Part shown: positions 5,451 through 14,211 of the stretch, in pieces
How the letters are laid out: the number at the start of each line of letters is the position of its first letter
Position numbering within the stretch: position 1 is the stretch's first letter
Assembly: GCA_030617485.1 (NCBI GenBank)
Contig: JAUWVK010000011.1
Coordinates: 1-19,261 of the forward strand
Direction: 5' to 3'
Length of the DNA: 19,261 bases
Source of the DNA: Gammaproteobacteria bacterium
GTDB taxonomy: Bacteria > Pseudomonadota > Gammaproteobacteria > SZUA-152
Notes under the pieces: generated by a model
Told to the model about the DNA's origin: nothing
Database searches by the model: none
What the model saw: only the letters and a program-made list of their open reading frames with translations
Made by a program: the position numbers and the translations under genes

Positions 5451-6566
5451 TCAAGGGTTACGCACCATGTCCAGGACTTGCATATCCAGGTAAGCTTCCA
5501 TAACCAAAGCATAACTCACATGATCAAATGTTCTGTAGACCAGGGCAACGCCAGCTCTTACATCTGGCAATGTCACTATCTCACCACGATTCTTACTGTA
5601 TACATCACGTACCTTTTTACCGCTCTGGAACACAGCCAGAACATGACCGGTCTCTAGTCCATCCTGATCACCTTTATTAATGACGATGGTTTGATATTGG
5701 CCGATCCGTGACAAACCATCGATAACCGAGATAATTTGCCCTTCAATAGGCGATGAAGGGGGATGAGGGATAAAGGTTTGATCTAGCCCTGAAGCTTTTT
5801 TAGGTACTAATCGATCACCCACCAGGGTTTCACGAGACGATTCAACAAGCGTAAGTGTTGTTGGGTCACCAAAATCGATCGCCTTGGCATCAGCGACATG
5901 AATAGCTTCATACCCGAGGATATCACCACCCGTTGCACCAGGATTACGATAAGCCTTGCCAATGCGTAATACCGCATAACGTGAATTGGGATCTTGCCCG
6001 GGTCGAATACCGCGAGCATATACCCGGTCACCCGCACCTGAAATCAGACGGCTATCCTTGCTTGAAATAATATAAGCCGCATTTTCCACTTCACTTTCAC
6101 TTAACACTCTGGGCTGCCCCAGGAACTGCTGAATAGCATTCAACGGAATGGTCGCAATAGGTGCGTCAACTCGTAGAGTTCGCACCTGGGGTGATAGCTT
6201 GTTAGTACCCTGTGCCTGCGGTGTCATTTTAATCTTGGGAGCACCACGGCTAACCTTCAATATAGGTTTCCCAGAAGCATCGTATTCAAGATAAACCACA
6301 TCACCCGGGTAAATCAGATGTGGGTTTTTAATTTGGGGGTTGTAACTCCAGACTTCGGGCCAGAGCCAGGGGCTTTCCAGAAACTTGGCAGAAATATCCC
6401 AAAGCGTATCACCTTTCACAACGGTGTATTTATCGGGGTGATCTTTTCTCAGCTTAATCGTATCGGCCATCGCTGAAGAAGCGCCTAACATAAACACAAA
6501 GGCTCCTAGTAACAGAATTACCAAACCCAGATGCTTATTTTTCGACTTAGTTATCGACATCGTCAT
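5451..6566 (-). CDS. tsaP: Exported LysM protein with FlgT-C-like tail, TsaP family
   Basis: TsaP-type proteins bind peptidoglycan through LysM and associate with the type IV pilus secretin PilQ. The window copy has a signal peptide (K/N-rich start, LGLVILLLGAFVFMLG, then SSAMA before DT; cleavage near residue 34). The LysM domain is at about 46-97 (YTVVKGDTLWDISAKF ... IKNPHLIYPGDVVYL). A long middle region and a C-terminal FlgT-C-like domain follow (about 272-365; GQYQTIVINKGDQDGLETGH, RAGVALVYRTFDHVSYALV). I start at the ATG at 6566 (371 residues), because AGAGGGG lies five bases upstream and the signal peptide begins there. The longer reading frame to 6671 would add a hydrophobic AT-rich stretch. 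Placement between dprA and def matches the gammaproteobacterial gene order. The pilus role is by family. Confidence 0.8.
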   Translation of the reverse strand: MTMSITKSKNKHLGLVILLLGAFVFMLGASSAMADTIKLRKDHPDKYTVVKGDTLWDISAKFLESPWLWPEVWSYNPQIKNPHLIYPGDVVYLEYDASGKPILKVSRGAPKIKMTPQAQGTNKLSPQVRTLRVDAPIATIPLNAIQQFLGQPRVLSESEVENAAYIISSKDSRLISGAGDRVYARGIRPGQDPNSRYAVLRIGKAYRNPGATGGDILGYEAIHVADAKAIDFGDPTTLTLVESSRETLVGDRLVPKKASGLDQTFIPHPPSSPIEGQIISVIDGLSRIGQYQTIVINKGDQDGLETGHVLAVFQSGKKVRDVYSKNRGEIVTLPDVRAGVALVYRTFDHVSYALVMEAYLDMQVLDMVRNP

Positions 6567-6630
6567 CCCCGCCCCTCTGATTATCGGTTTTTGCGAGTGT
6601 AGTCGAATCATGCGGTAGACTCCAGTGATC

Positions 6631-6636
6631 ATTATA
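6631..6636 (-). promoter_or_regulatory. Candidate -10 element for the LysM gene
   Basis: The minus strand reads TATAAT here, about 65 bases before the chosen ATG, inside an AT-rich stretch. No convincing -35 hexamer lies 16-18 bases upstream. A TTGACA at the complement of 6722-6727 is too far away to pair with it. Confidence 0.35.
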
Positions 6637-6785
6637 TAAATTAAAAGATAAATAAACTGATAAATTAACAAGTTAGGCTCAGGACTTTGGTCTAATTTTA
6701 GTTCTTATTTCCCAATAACTTTGTCAATTAAAGGCTAGTCGTGCCACTAAATAACCATTGCGACTGACTGCATTCGGGTTTCCTT

Positions 6786-6794
6786 TGATATAAT
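6786..6794 (+). promoter_or_regulatory. Extended -10 promoter of the def operon
   Basis: TGATATAAT is a perfect extended -10 (TG-n-TATAAT). The -35 region is weak (TGACTG about 18 bases upstream), as is typical where the extended element compensates. The start would be near 6801, leaving a leader of about 50 bases before def. Confidence 0.65.
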
Positions 6795-6849
6795 GTCGGC
6801 AGCAATCATCATATCTTTTGCCTGAATAGGACAATTTGAACACGGTCAC

Positions 6850-7353
6850 ATGTCACTACTTGAAATAATACACTTTCCAGACCCCCGATTACGTCAAAAA
6901 GCAGCTCCAGTAGCTGTGGTAAATGATGAAATTCGGACTATTGTGGATAACTTGTTCGAGACCATGTATGCCGCACCAGGCATAGGTTTGGCGGCCGTAC
7001 AGGTCAATGTTTTAAAGCAGATCATTGTTATCGATATTTCTGAGGACAAAAAACAACAAATTTGCCTCATAAACCCCGAGATTCTTGAAAGCCACGGCGA
7101 AGAGAAAATGGAAGAGGGCTGTCTTTCAGTACCCGGTATCTATGAAAACGTAAAACGGGCAGCAACCATTAAGGTACGTTTTCTGGATCGAGAAGGTAAA
7201 ACCATTGAAAGAGAGATCAGCGGGCTACTTGCCGTCTGTATCCAGCATGAAATGGATCATCTCAAAGGCAAACTATTTGTGGATTACCTGTCTGAAATGA
7301 AACGTAATCGGATACGAAAAAAATTGGAAAAAATACGGCAACACACCCTGTGA
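6850..7353 (+). CDS. def: Peptide deformylase
   Basis: This enzyme removes the formyl group from the N-terminal methionine of new proteins at the ribosome. At 167 residues it has the standard length and all three metal/active-site motifs. These are GIGLAAVQ (44-51, catalytic Gln51), EGCLS (89-93, metal ligand Cys91) and QHEMDH (132-137, ligands His133 and His137 with catalytic Glu134). It is the first gene of a translation-related unit with fmt and rsmB. The ribosome site is poor (no clear AGGAG within 12 bases of the ATG). The start is fixed by the family N-terminus ([14 protein letters not shown]). Confidence 0.97.
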   Translation: MSLLEIIHFPDPRLRQKAAPVAVVNDEIRTIVDNLFETMYAAPGIGLAAVQVNVLKQIIVIDISEDKKQQICLINPEILESHGEEKMEEGCLSVPGIYENVKRAATIKVRFLDREGKTIEREISGLLAVCIQHEMDHLKGKLFVDYLSEMKRNRIRKKLEKIRQHTL

Positions 7354-7446
7354 CTACATCATTAGATGAAAACAACGGGTAACAAGCAGCTACACTAGCT
7401 CCTCTCATTCATCCGGCAAATGCTTAAGCACCCAAAGGATTAGCAC

Positions 7447-8421
7447 GTGAAACATGGCTTAAAGATACTCTTTGCTGGTACTCCTGAGTTTGCCGCCGTT
7501 ACCCTTAAGGCCTTGATTGATTCAGGGCACGACATTGTAGCTGTCTACACCCAGCCTGACAGACCTGCGGGGCGAGGCCGTAAACTCACCGCCAGCCCGG
7601 TGAAAGCATTAGCACTGGAACACGACTTACCCGTGGTCCAGCCAGAAAGCCTAAAAGAAACCAGTGTTCAGCAGGAGTTGGCTGGCTGGCAAGCCGACCT
7701 GATGGTGGTCGTGGCCTATGGCCTGATTCTGCCCGAAGCTGTGTTGAAAACGCCGCGGCTAGGCTGTATCAACATACACGCCTCATTGCTGCCAAAGTGG
7801 CGTGGTGCAGCGCCTATCCAGAGAGCCATCCTGGCTGGCGACGGCCAAACAGGCGTCACCATCATGCAAATGGATGAGGGGCTGGATACCGGTGATATGT
7901 TGCTAAAAGAAACGTGCCCTATAAATCCAGGCGATACTGCTGAGACCCTGCACGATAACCTGGCCGATATAGGCACCCAGGCGCTGCTCAATATCTTGCC
8001 GAATTTGTCTGCCGGCACACTACAACCCGAACCCCAGGATGAAACTCAGGCCTCTTACGCAAAAAAATTACAAAAATCCGAAGCCGAACTGGACTGGCAG
8101 CAAAGCGCGAATCAACTAGCTCATCAGGTGTGGGGCTTTAACCCCTGGCCGGTAGCGTTTACCCGTCATAATAATAAAAATTTGCGCATCTGGATGGCAG
8201 TACCTATAGCACCCCCCACCAACGCCGTTGCCACAGGAAAACCGGGCGAAGTCGTCGCAGAATCCCGCGATGGCATTGACGTGCAAACAGGGAGCGGGCT
8301 ATTGCGTGTGCAACAGCTACAGTTACCCGGTGGTAAAACCCTGTCTGCCGATCAGTTCATTAATGCCCATAGCCTATTGGGAGCACAGCTGGGTAATCTT
8401 AACCCCGTTGTATTTCTTTAA
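7447..8421 (+). CDS. fmt: Methionyl-tRNA formyltransferase
   Basis: Fmt formylates Met-tRNAfMet using 10-formyltetrahydrofolate, the step opposite in sense to deformylase. The protein has 324 residues. The catalytic domain shows [11 protein letters not shown] at the start and the tRNA-contacting loop [11 protein letters not shown] (43-53). The active-site block [20 protein letters not shown] (108-127) contains Asn109 and His111, and Asp147 is in MDEGLDTGD. The C-terminal OB-like domain begins around [14 protein letters not shown] (204-217). The start is GTG, with AAAGGA seven bases upstream. It lies 93 bases after def and two bases before rsmB, an arrangement seen widely in gammaproteobacteria. 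Confidence 0.97.
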   Translation: MKHGLKILFAGTPEFAAVTLKALIDSGHDIVAVYTQPDRPAGRGRKLTASPVKALALEHDLPVVQPESLKETSVQQELAGWQADLMVVVAYGLILPEAVLKTPRLGCINIHASLLPKWRGAAPIQRAILAGDGQTGVTIMQMDEGLDTGDMLLKETCPINPGDTAETLHDNLADIGTQALLNILPNLSAGTLQPEPQDETQASYAKKLQKSEAELDWQQSANQLAHQVWGFNPWPVAFTRHNNKNLRIWMAVPIAPPTNAVATGKPGEVVAESRDGIDVQTGSGLLRVQQLQLPGGKTLSADQFINAHSLLGAQLGNLNPVVFL

Positions 8422-8423
8422 AA

Positions 8424-9737
8424 ATGAACCCCCGCGCTGTATCGGCCCGAATCCTGAATCAGGTCTGTTTTCATGGTCGATCTTTATCTCAGGAATTATC
8501 ACAGGCTCTGGACAATCTTCCGGACAAGGTAAAAAAGCAAAAACCGCTAATTCAGGAAATTTGTTATGGCGTTCTTCGCGATTACCCGCGGCTTTCTGCT
8601 ATCGGTAAAGGTTTGCTCAAAAAACCTTTCAAAGCGAAAGATGGCGACGTGTTATGCCTGCTACTGGTTGGCCTGTACCAACTCATCGCCATGCGTGTGC
8701 CTGACCATGCCGCAGTTTCTGAAACCGTCGCGGCAACCAAAGACCTGAAAAAACCCTGGGCACGGGCACTGGCAAATGCAGTATTGCGTAATTTTTTACG
8801 TGAAAAAGACCTACGGATAAAACAGGCCGAGCAAACCGAAGAAGCTTGTTGGGCACATCCCCAATGGCTGATTGATGAAATACGGACTGCCTGGCCAGAC
8901 CGGTGGGAGAAGATACTAACTGCCAATAATCAACGACCACCCATGACGTTAAGGGTAAATCTCTCCATAAATAGCGCCGAAGATTATCTGGCTGAGCTTT
9001 GCGCATCCGATATTCCAGCCCAAGCTTCGACCATTGTTGCCAGTGCTGTGCAACTCACACAGCCTGTGGATGTAGCCCTTTTACCGGGCTTCGTCGAAGG
9101 GCGAGTGTCAGTACAGGATGCTGCTGCCCAGCTGGCAGCGGAATTGCTGCAGTTGGAATCTGGTCAACGAGTGCTGGATGTCTGCGCGGCACCGGGAGGC
9201 AAATCCATGCATATACTGGAAACAGCCAACGTAGACCTGACTGCCGTGGATGTGGATGGCGAACGTCTGGGAAAAGTAAAACAGAATCTGCAACGGCTTG
9301 GACAAACCGCCAGGCTTTTAGTGGGGGATGGTAAAGAAACAAAAACCTGGTGGGATGGACAACCCTACGATCGCATCCTGCTGGATGCGCCTTGCTCTGC
9401 CACCGGCGTCATTCGGCGCCACCCTGATATCAAAATACTTCGGCGCGCAGAAGATATAAACGCATTGGTAGAATTGCAGTCGCAAATACTCGATGCTGTA
9501 TGGCTCTTGCTCAAGCCTGGGGGTATGCTGCTGTATGCTACGTGTTCCGTACTGCCGCGCGAGAACAGTGAGCAAATTACAGCCTTTGTAGAAAAATGCC
9601 TGGATGCCACACTGGTTTCAATACCGGTTTCAATTAAGGCTAATTGGGGACATGCATCGGGCGCAGGCCGACAGATCCTGCCCGGCGAAAATGGTATGGA
9701 TGGATTTTATTACGCATGTCTGAAAAAACAGTCCTGA
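8424..9737 (+). CDS. rsmB: 16S rRNA m5C967 methyltransferase RsmB
   Basis: RsmB methylates C967 of 16S rRNA with S-adenosylmethionine. The 437-residue protein has a NusB-like RNA-binding domain (about 5-140). The Rossmann methyltransferase domain follows, with the SAM motif DVCAAPGGK (252-260) and the acidic residue in AVDVDGERL. The two signature cysteines are C324 (DAPCSATGVIRRHPDI) and C374 (YATCSVLPREN). The C-terminal GAGRQILPGENGMDGFYYA is also typical. The ATG comes two bases after the fmt stop and no Shine-Dalgarno is seen, so it probably depends on translation of fmt. Its last 22 bases overlap the next gene. Confidence 0.97.
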   Translation: MNPRAVSARILNQVCFHGRSLSQELSQALDNLPDKVKKQKPLIQEICYGVLRDYPRLSAIGKGLLKKPFKAKDGDVLCLLLVGLYQLIAMRVPDHAAVSETVAATKDLKKPWARALANAVLRNFLREKDLRIKQAEQTEEACWAHPQWLIDEIRTAWPDRWEKILTANNQRPPMTLRVNLSINSAEDYLAELCASDIPAQASTIVASAVQLTQPVDVALLPGFVEGRVSVQDAAAQLAAELLQLESGQRVLDVCAAPGGKSMHILETANVDLTAVDVDGERLGKVKQNLQRLGQTARLLVGDGKETKTWWDGQPYDRILLDAPCSATGVIRRHPDIKILRRAEDINALVELQSQILDAVWLLLKPGGMLLYATCSVLPRENSEQITAFVEKCLDATLVSIPVSIKANWGHASGAGRQILPGENGMDGFYYACLKKQS

Positions 9738-10375
9738 TAAAAGCAACTTCACCGCATAGCTTTCGGCCGCTTGTCCGCAAAAAGGGTTTGGGTGCAGTTA
9801 ACATTAACTTGTGGCAAGTAGCCTTCATGTGTCTGGGAATTTGTTTCGCCAGCTCCTGGACAACACCCGCCTCAGCCCAATCATTCACTGTTCAGAATGC
9901 TAAAACCGAACTGGTGGATAAAGTTTATCGTCTGGATGCCAGCCTCAAATACCGTTTTTCTCCCCAGGCATTAGATGCTTTGGAAAATGGAGTGACATTA
10001 ATCCTGGCACTGGATATTCAGGTCATAAAACCACGGCGGTACATGTGGAATGAAGAAATCGCCACCCTTGAGCAACGTTACGAAATTCGATACCTGGCAC
10101 TAACCGATCAGTATTTGTTAAACAATAAAAACAGCGGCTCACAATTTGTTTATTCAACACTAGAAGAAGCACTTTCCACCCTGGAAAAAATTAATAGCCT
10201 ACCCATTATTGATGCTCATTTGCTCAGCGACAATGAACATTACATGGTTCAAGTTCGCTCCCGACTGGACTTTGATAGCCTGCCAGCCCCATTACGATTT
10301 AAAGCCTATTTCTCAAATGAATGGTGGCTTACGAGCGGCTGGTATTCATGGGACTTAACGAACCCAACAGAATGA
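9716..10375 (+). CDS. DUF4390 exported protein of unknown function
   Basis: This gene encodes 219 residues with an N-terminal hydrophobic segment (about 38-50, VAFMCLGICFASS) and a likely cleavage site after PASA. The mature part would be periplasmic. Its composition and motifs (VYRLDASLKYRFSPQALDALENGV, FVYSTLEEAL, LRFKAYFSNEWWLTSGWYSWDL) match the DUF4390 family. That family commonly sits between rsmB and an NtrY-like kinase gene. I chose the ATG at 9716, inside the end of rsmB (22-base overlap). A frame open further upstream to 9644 lacks a signal-peptide-like start. A later ATG at 9827 would cut the signal segment. It ends ten bases before the sensor kinase gene, so a role in that kinase's periplasmic sensing is a reasonable guess only. 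Confidence 0.8.
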   Translation: MSEKTVLIKATSPHSFRPLVRKKGLGAVNINLWQVAFMCLGICFASSWTTPASAQSFTVQNAKTELVDKVYRLDASLKYRFSPQALDALENGVTLILALDIQVIKPRRYMWNEEIATLEQRYEIRYLALTDQYLLNNKNSGSQFVYSTLEEALSTLEKINSLPIIDAHLLSDNEHYMVQVRSRLDFDSLPAPLRFKAYFSNEWWLTSGWYSWDLTNPTE

Positions 10376-10385
10376 GCAGAAAATA

Positions 10386-12617
10386 ATGATGGGTAAATTC
10401 ACCAATCTATTACGACGAATCTCGACCAGCGTCATACCGGTTGTGGTAATGACTCTGTTTATGCTGACTTCATTATGGCTACTAAGCGCAGCTACTGAAA
10501 ACTCAAGCCAATTTGGCCGCATGCATGTCGCGTTGGTCATCATCAATATACTTGGCCTAATCTTACTGGTCGGCCTGATTGGCGTTAATGTAGTACGACT
10601 GGTCAGACAATACCGACGTGCCGCAACTGGCTCAAAATTAACCGCAAAGCTTGTGGCGATTTTTGTTGCTATGGCATTAATACCTGTTTCTATCGTCTTT
10701 TATTTCTCATTAGGATTTTTACAACGCGGCATTGATAGCTGGTTTGATGTACGCGTTGAACGCGCCATGGATGATGCGCTCGAACTTGGTCGTTCTTCCC
10801 TGGATATGCGTATGCGCGGCCTGTTGAAACAAACACGAAACATGGCATCCGACATCAGCGAAATACCAAATGCCATCGTATTATTTAATCTTAATGAACT
10901 ACGAGACAAAAGTGCTGCCAGCGAACTGACATTACTAACTCAAAGTGGACGAATAATAGCTTCATCAAGTGCCGACCCTACTGCAATTATCCCGCATCGT
11001 CCTGGTGATGCAATATTGTCCGAGGTTCGCCAAAACAACAGTTATGTTGGTATGGCGCCAATAGACAACCTGGGCTTGCACATTCGTGTCGCCGTTAGTG
11101 TTGATCAGCCAGATATGAATATAGACCCACGTCTCCTGTTTGTTTTGTATCCGGTTGAAAACCGTATTAGCCTGCTTGCTAACAACGTGCAATCAGCCTA
11201 TGCGAAGTACAAAGAACTGGTTTATCTTCGCGATCCACTAAAGCAAAGCTTCAGTTTTACATTGATCCTGGTTTTACTAGTCACGTTATTATCTGCAGTA
11301 TGGGCAGCCTTCTTTTTTGCGCAACGCTTAGTTGCCCCTATACGAATCCTCGCAATAGGTACTAAAGCAGTAGCATCAGGTAATTACCACAAAAAATTAC
11401 CCGTAACGCAGAATGATGAACTGGGCGCCCTGGTTGAATCATTTGTTGATATGACCAATAAAATTTCTACCGCCCAGGATGAGGCTAAGCGGAGTCAGCA
11501 TCACGCTCAGCGAGAACGCGCTTATCTTGGTGCTGTCCTTGGCCGCTTGTCATCAGGCGTTATAACCCTGGATAAAAAACAGATGGTGCGTGCCGTGAAT
11601 ACTGCTGCGAGCCAAATTCTTGAAATCAATGTGGAGGCTGTAAAAGGAAAGCACCTCAACCAACTGCAAATTGAGAATCCAGAAACAAAAGCTTTTGTAC
11701 AGGCGCTAATTTCCCATATTGATGATAAAGCGGATGACTGGCGTGAAGAAGTGACGCTCTTTAATACTACCGGGCACAGGACGCTCACGTGCCAGGGGTC
11801 GCAGTTACCCGCAATAAAAGGAATACCTGCAGGTTTTGTTGTCGTATTTGATGACATAACGGCCCTGATTGAAGCGCAACGTAGTGCCGCATGGGGAGAG
11901 GTGGCTCAGCGACTTGCCCATGAAATCAAAAACCCATTAACCCCGATACAATTATCTGCCGAACGTTTAAGACACAGATACCTTGGAAAAATGTCGCCCG
12001 AGGATTCCGAAGTTCTCGATCGATCAACACATACTATTGTCCAGCAGGTACAGGCATTAAAAGAAATGGTGCAGGCCTTTTCAGAATATGCTCGTACACC
12101 GGAACTACATTTGCAGCCACTGTCCATCGAAACAATCATCAATGAAGTGTTAGATTTATACACCGGAGATGAACAAAAAATTGATATTAAATTTCACGTT
12201 GGACAAGGTATGTCGGCTGTGGAGGCTGACCCTGGGCGAATGCGTCAACTACTACATAATTTACTGCGCAATGCTATTGAATCCCTGGCGCACCACAAAA
12301 ATGGCAAAATAAGTCTGTCTCTTTCTGATGTGGAACAACAATCAAAGCACTATGTTGAACTTCGAGTGCAGGATAATGGGGCCGGCATTCCTGACAATAT
12401 GATGGAAAAATTATTTGAGCCCTACGCAACAAGCAAACCCAAAGGCAGCGGACTTGGACTCGCTGTAGTCAAACGAATTATTGAAGAACACTCCGGTATT
12501 TTGTATGCCGAGAATGTAGCAGGAGGGGGCGCATGTATTATCATACGAATACCTGTGCTGAAATCCGTGCCTTACAAAAACAAAGTGGTTGGCTTTCAAA
12601 AAACCGGAAATCCATGA
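10386..12617 (+). CDS. ntrY: NtrY-like membrane sensor histidine kinase
   Basis: This 743-residue kinase phosphorylates the response regulator encoded next. Four membrane segments are visible (about 14-35, 48-70, 88-112 and 289-312), with an extracytoplasmic loop of about 175 residues between the third and fourth. After the fourth come a HAMP linker (313-365), a PAS domain (about 378-495), and the HisKA dimer domain with phospho-acceptor H512 (LAHEIKNPLTPIQLSAERL). The ATPase domain has the N box N629 (NLLRNAIESL), G1 DNGAGIP (663-669) and G2 GSGLGLAVV (687-695). NtrY is known as the partner of NtrX, linked to nitrogen or redox control. Here it lies upstream of trkA-trkH. Two ATGs start the frame (10386 and 10389). 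The ribosome site is weak, consistent with coupling to the DUF4390 gene ten bases upstream. Confidence 0.9.
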   Translation: MMGKFTNLLRRISTSVIPVVVMTLFMLTSLWLLSAATENSSQFGRMHVALVIINILGLILLVGLIGVNVVRLVRQYRRAATGSKLTAKLVAIFVAMALIPVSIVFYFSLGFLQRGIDSWFDVRVERAMDDALELGRSSLDMRMRGLLKQTRNMASDISEIPNAIVLFNLNELRDKSAASELTLLTQSGRIIASSSADPTAIIPHRPGDAILSEVRQNNSYVGMAPIDNLGLHIRVAVSVDQPDMNIDPRLLFVLYPVENRISLLANNVQSAYAKYKELVYLRDPLKQSFSFTLILVLLVTLLSAVWAAFFFAQRLVAPIRILAIGTKAVASGNYHKKLPVTQNDELGALVESFVDMTNKISTAQDEAKRSQHHAQRERAYLGAVLGRLSSGVITLDKKQMVRAVNTAASQILEINVEAVKGKHLNQLQIENPETKAFVQALISHIDDKADDWREEVTLFNTTGHRTLTCQGSQLPAIKGIPAGFVVVFDDITALIEAQRSAAWGEVAQRLAHEIKNPLTPIQLSAERLRHRYLGKMSPEDSEVLDRSTHTIVQQVQALKEMVQAFSEYARTPELHLQPLSIETIINEVLDLYTGDEQKIDIKFHVGQGMSAVEADPGRMRQLLHNLLRNAIESLAHHKNGKISLSLSDVEQQSKHYVELRVQDNGAGIPDNMMEKLFEPYATSKPKGSGLGLAVVKRIIEEHSGILYAENVAGGGACIIIRIPVLKSVPYKNKVVGFQKTGNP

Positions 12618-12669
12618 ATTTACATTTAATGTATTACAATCAACAAAACCATAAGCGAAGGCTTGCATC

Positions 12670-14034
12670 ATGAAGTCTCACATTCTTGTCATTGATGACG
12701 AACCTGACATCTGCTCAACAGTCAGAGGCATCCTCGAAGACGAAGGTTATGTCGTGTCTGTTGCAGAAAACGGTGCCTCTGCAAAAAGTCTAGTCCGCTC
12801 GATATCCCCGGATCTTATATTGCTTGATATATGGATGCCAGATATTGATGGTATCAGTCTGTTAAAAGATTTTACCAATGAAATAGCCATAAACGTGCCA
12901 GTAATAATGATGTCCGGCCATGGCACAGTGGAGACTGCCGTCGAAGCTACACGGCTCGGCGCAAAAGATTTCATTGAGAAACCTCTATCATTAGCAAAAC
13001 TTCTTCACACGGTGCAAAGCGTTTTATCTGAATCGATGCAACAACCACTCGTAGAGACACCACACATCGTGGCAACACCTGTTCCTCCAGTGGGAAAAAG
13101 CGTCCAACTGCAATTGTTACGAGAACATCTGGAGCGGCTGGCACAACATGACAGTACTATTTTATTCCAGGGAGAACCCGGTTGCGGCAAAACGTTTTCA
13201 GCAAAATATCTTCATGCCAGAAGCCATCGTAAAAATGGGCCCTTTATTGATGTGCACACCAGTCTATTTCGTGATGGACAGGGCACAGCATTACTTCTTG
13301 GGCAGGAAAAAAATGGTCAAACAATTCCAGGCTTCCTTGAGCAGGCCGATGGCGGAACCTTATTTCTTGACGATATAGCTGAACTCGATCAGGAAATACA
13401 ACAAAGTCTGTTTGCTGTACTAAGTACTGGCCGATGGGTACGACTCAACGGCACCACGCCACAAAAGCTCAATACACGCATCATCTCTGCCACACGCTAC
13501 GATCTCAAAAGAGAAGTCAGTGCAGGACGCTTCCGTGAAGACTTGTACCACTTGCTTAATACAGTACCCGTTAATGTACCGCCTCTACGTGAGCATATTG
13601 ATGATATTAGCGACCTTCTTCAATATTACGTGAACCTGCTTGTTGACCATGAAGGGCTGCCTTATCGTACATTTACAGTGGCAGCACAAAACCGTTTACG
13701 AAACCATAAATGGCCCGGGAACATCCGCGAACTGGAAAATTTGGTCCGCCGACTACTGGTATTAGGATTGGATAATGAAATTGAGTCAGATGAAGTAGAG
13801 GTCGCTCTTGGCACTTCTATTTCATCTAGTAATAATATTATGGTGTCAGAATTTGACCTGCCGTTACGCCAGGCCAGAGAGCAGTTTGAAAAAGCCTACC
13901 TCGAATACCAGCTTCAATTGGCAGATGGAAATGTTGGCAAAGCCGCCAAAGCTGCAGGTGTGGAACGTACGCACCTATACCGAAAATTGCGTGCATTGGG
14001 TATCGATACCCGGCACACTGTTCGTGAAAAATAG
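12670..14034 (+). CDS. ntrX: NtrX-like response regulator with AAA+ domain lacking the GAFTGA loop
   Basis: The protein has 454 residues and NtrC-type layout. The receiver domain (1-120) has acidic pair D9/D10, phospho-acceptor D53, S82 and K104. The AAA+ domain (about 142-380) has Walker A GEPGCGKT (168-175), Walker B GGTLFLDDI (228-236) and the GRFREDLYHLLN region (286-297). The C-terminal Fis-type HTH is at about 421-445. Where sigma54 activators have GAFTGA, this one reads GQEKNGQTIPGFLEQADGG, about five residues shorter. The loop contacting sigma54 is therefore absent, and it probably acts without sigma54. It follows the NtrY-like gene by 52 bases, with GAAGG upstream of the ATG. A 177-base AT-rich gap separates it from trkA. 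Confidence 0.9.
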   Translation: MKSHILVIDDEPDICSTVRGILEDEGYVVSVAENGASAKSLVRSISPDLILLDIWMPDIDGISLLKDFTNEIAINVPVIMMSGHGTVETAVEATRLGAKDFIEKPLSLAKLLHTVQSVLSESMQQPLVETPHIVATPVPPVGKSVQLQLLREHLERLAQHDSTILFQGEPGCGKTFSAKYLHARSHRKNGPFIDVHTSLFRDGQGTALLLGQEKNGQTIPGFLEQADGGTLFLDDIAELDQEIQQSLFAVLSTGRWVRLNGTTPQKLNTRIISATRYDLKREVSAGRFREDLYHLLNTVPVNVPPLREHIDDISDLLQYYVNLLVDHEGLPYRTFTVAAQNRLRNHKWPGNIRELENLVRRLLVLGLDNEIESDEVEVALGTSISSSNNIMVSEFDLPLRQAREQFEKAYLEYQLQLADGNVGKAAKAAGVERTHLYRKLRALGIDTRHTVREK

Positions 14035-14163
14035 AATGATTAAAATAAAATACACAAAGTATTCCAGAAATTGTCTGCTACAATAATAACTATAAAAAAC
14101 AACAACACAGCAGTAATGAACTGTAGAAAAAAAATAACAATAAACTATCAATCCACATCGGCT

Positions 14164-14176
14164 CATTAGGCTAATG
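14164..14176. promoter_or_regulatory. Short palindrome upstream of trkA
   Basis: CATTAG and CTAATG flank a single G, about 35 bases before the trkA ATG, at the end of the AT-rich 177-base gap after the response-regulator gene. It has the size of a small operator half-pair. No known regulator site is recognised, and it may be chance. Confidence 0.25.
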
Positions 14177-14187
14177 CGATACAGTCG

Positions 14188-14204
14188 ACCCTACCGGGTA
14201 ATAT
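14188..14204 (+). repeat. Leader motif upstream of trkA, shared with the methyltransferase gene
   Basis: ACCCTACCGGGTAATAT ends seven bases before the trkA ATG. Apart from one extra C it is the same as the sequence before the methyltransferase start at 17806. ACCC and GGGT can pair into a small hairpin that would hold the only G-run available for ribosome binding. Confidence 0.45.
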
Positions 14205-14211
14205 CACTCAA

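Noticed and set aside
6567..6671. N-terminal extension of the LysM protein up to 6671.
   Set aside because: It would place AT-rich hydrophobic residues before a normal signal peptide, and the good ribosome site lies before the ATG at 6566.
6722..6727. TTGACA on the minus strand as -35 for the LysM gene.
   Set aside because: The nearest acceptable -10 (TAAAAT) is about 21 bases away, outside the usual 16-18.
6740..6746. TGGCACG on the minus strand, identical to the -24 element of sigma54 promoters, upstream of the LysM gene.
   Set aside because: The matching -12 GC is not at the required distance (the nearest GC is two bases too close), so it is not a sigma54 promoter.
8228..9342. Several open frames of about 80-130 codons overlapping fmt and rsmB on both strands.
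   Set aside because: They lie wholly inside well-supported genes, have no ribosome sites or recognisable domains, and are shadow frames.
14035..14211. AT-rich gap after the response-regulator gene as a possible small RNA or origin.
   Set aside because: There is no convincing promoter-terminator pair, DnaA box cluster or repeat; only a short palindrome is seen.
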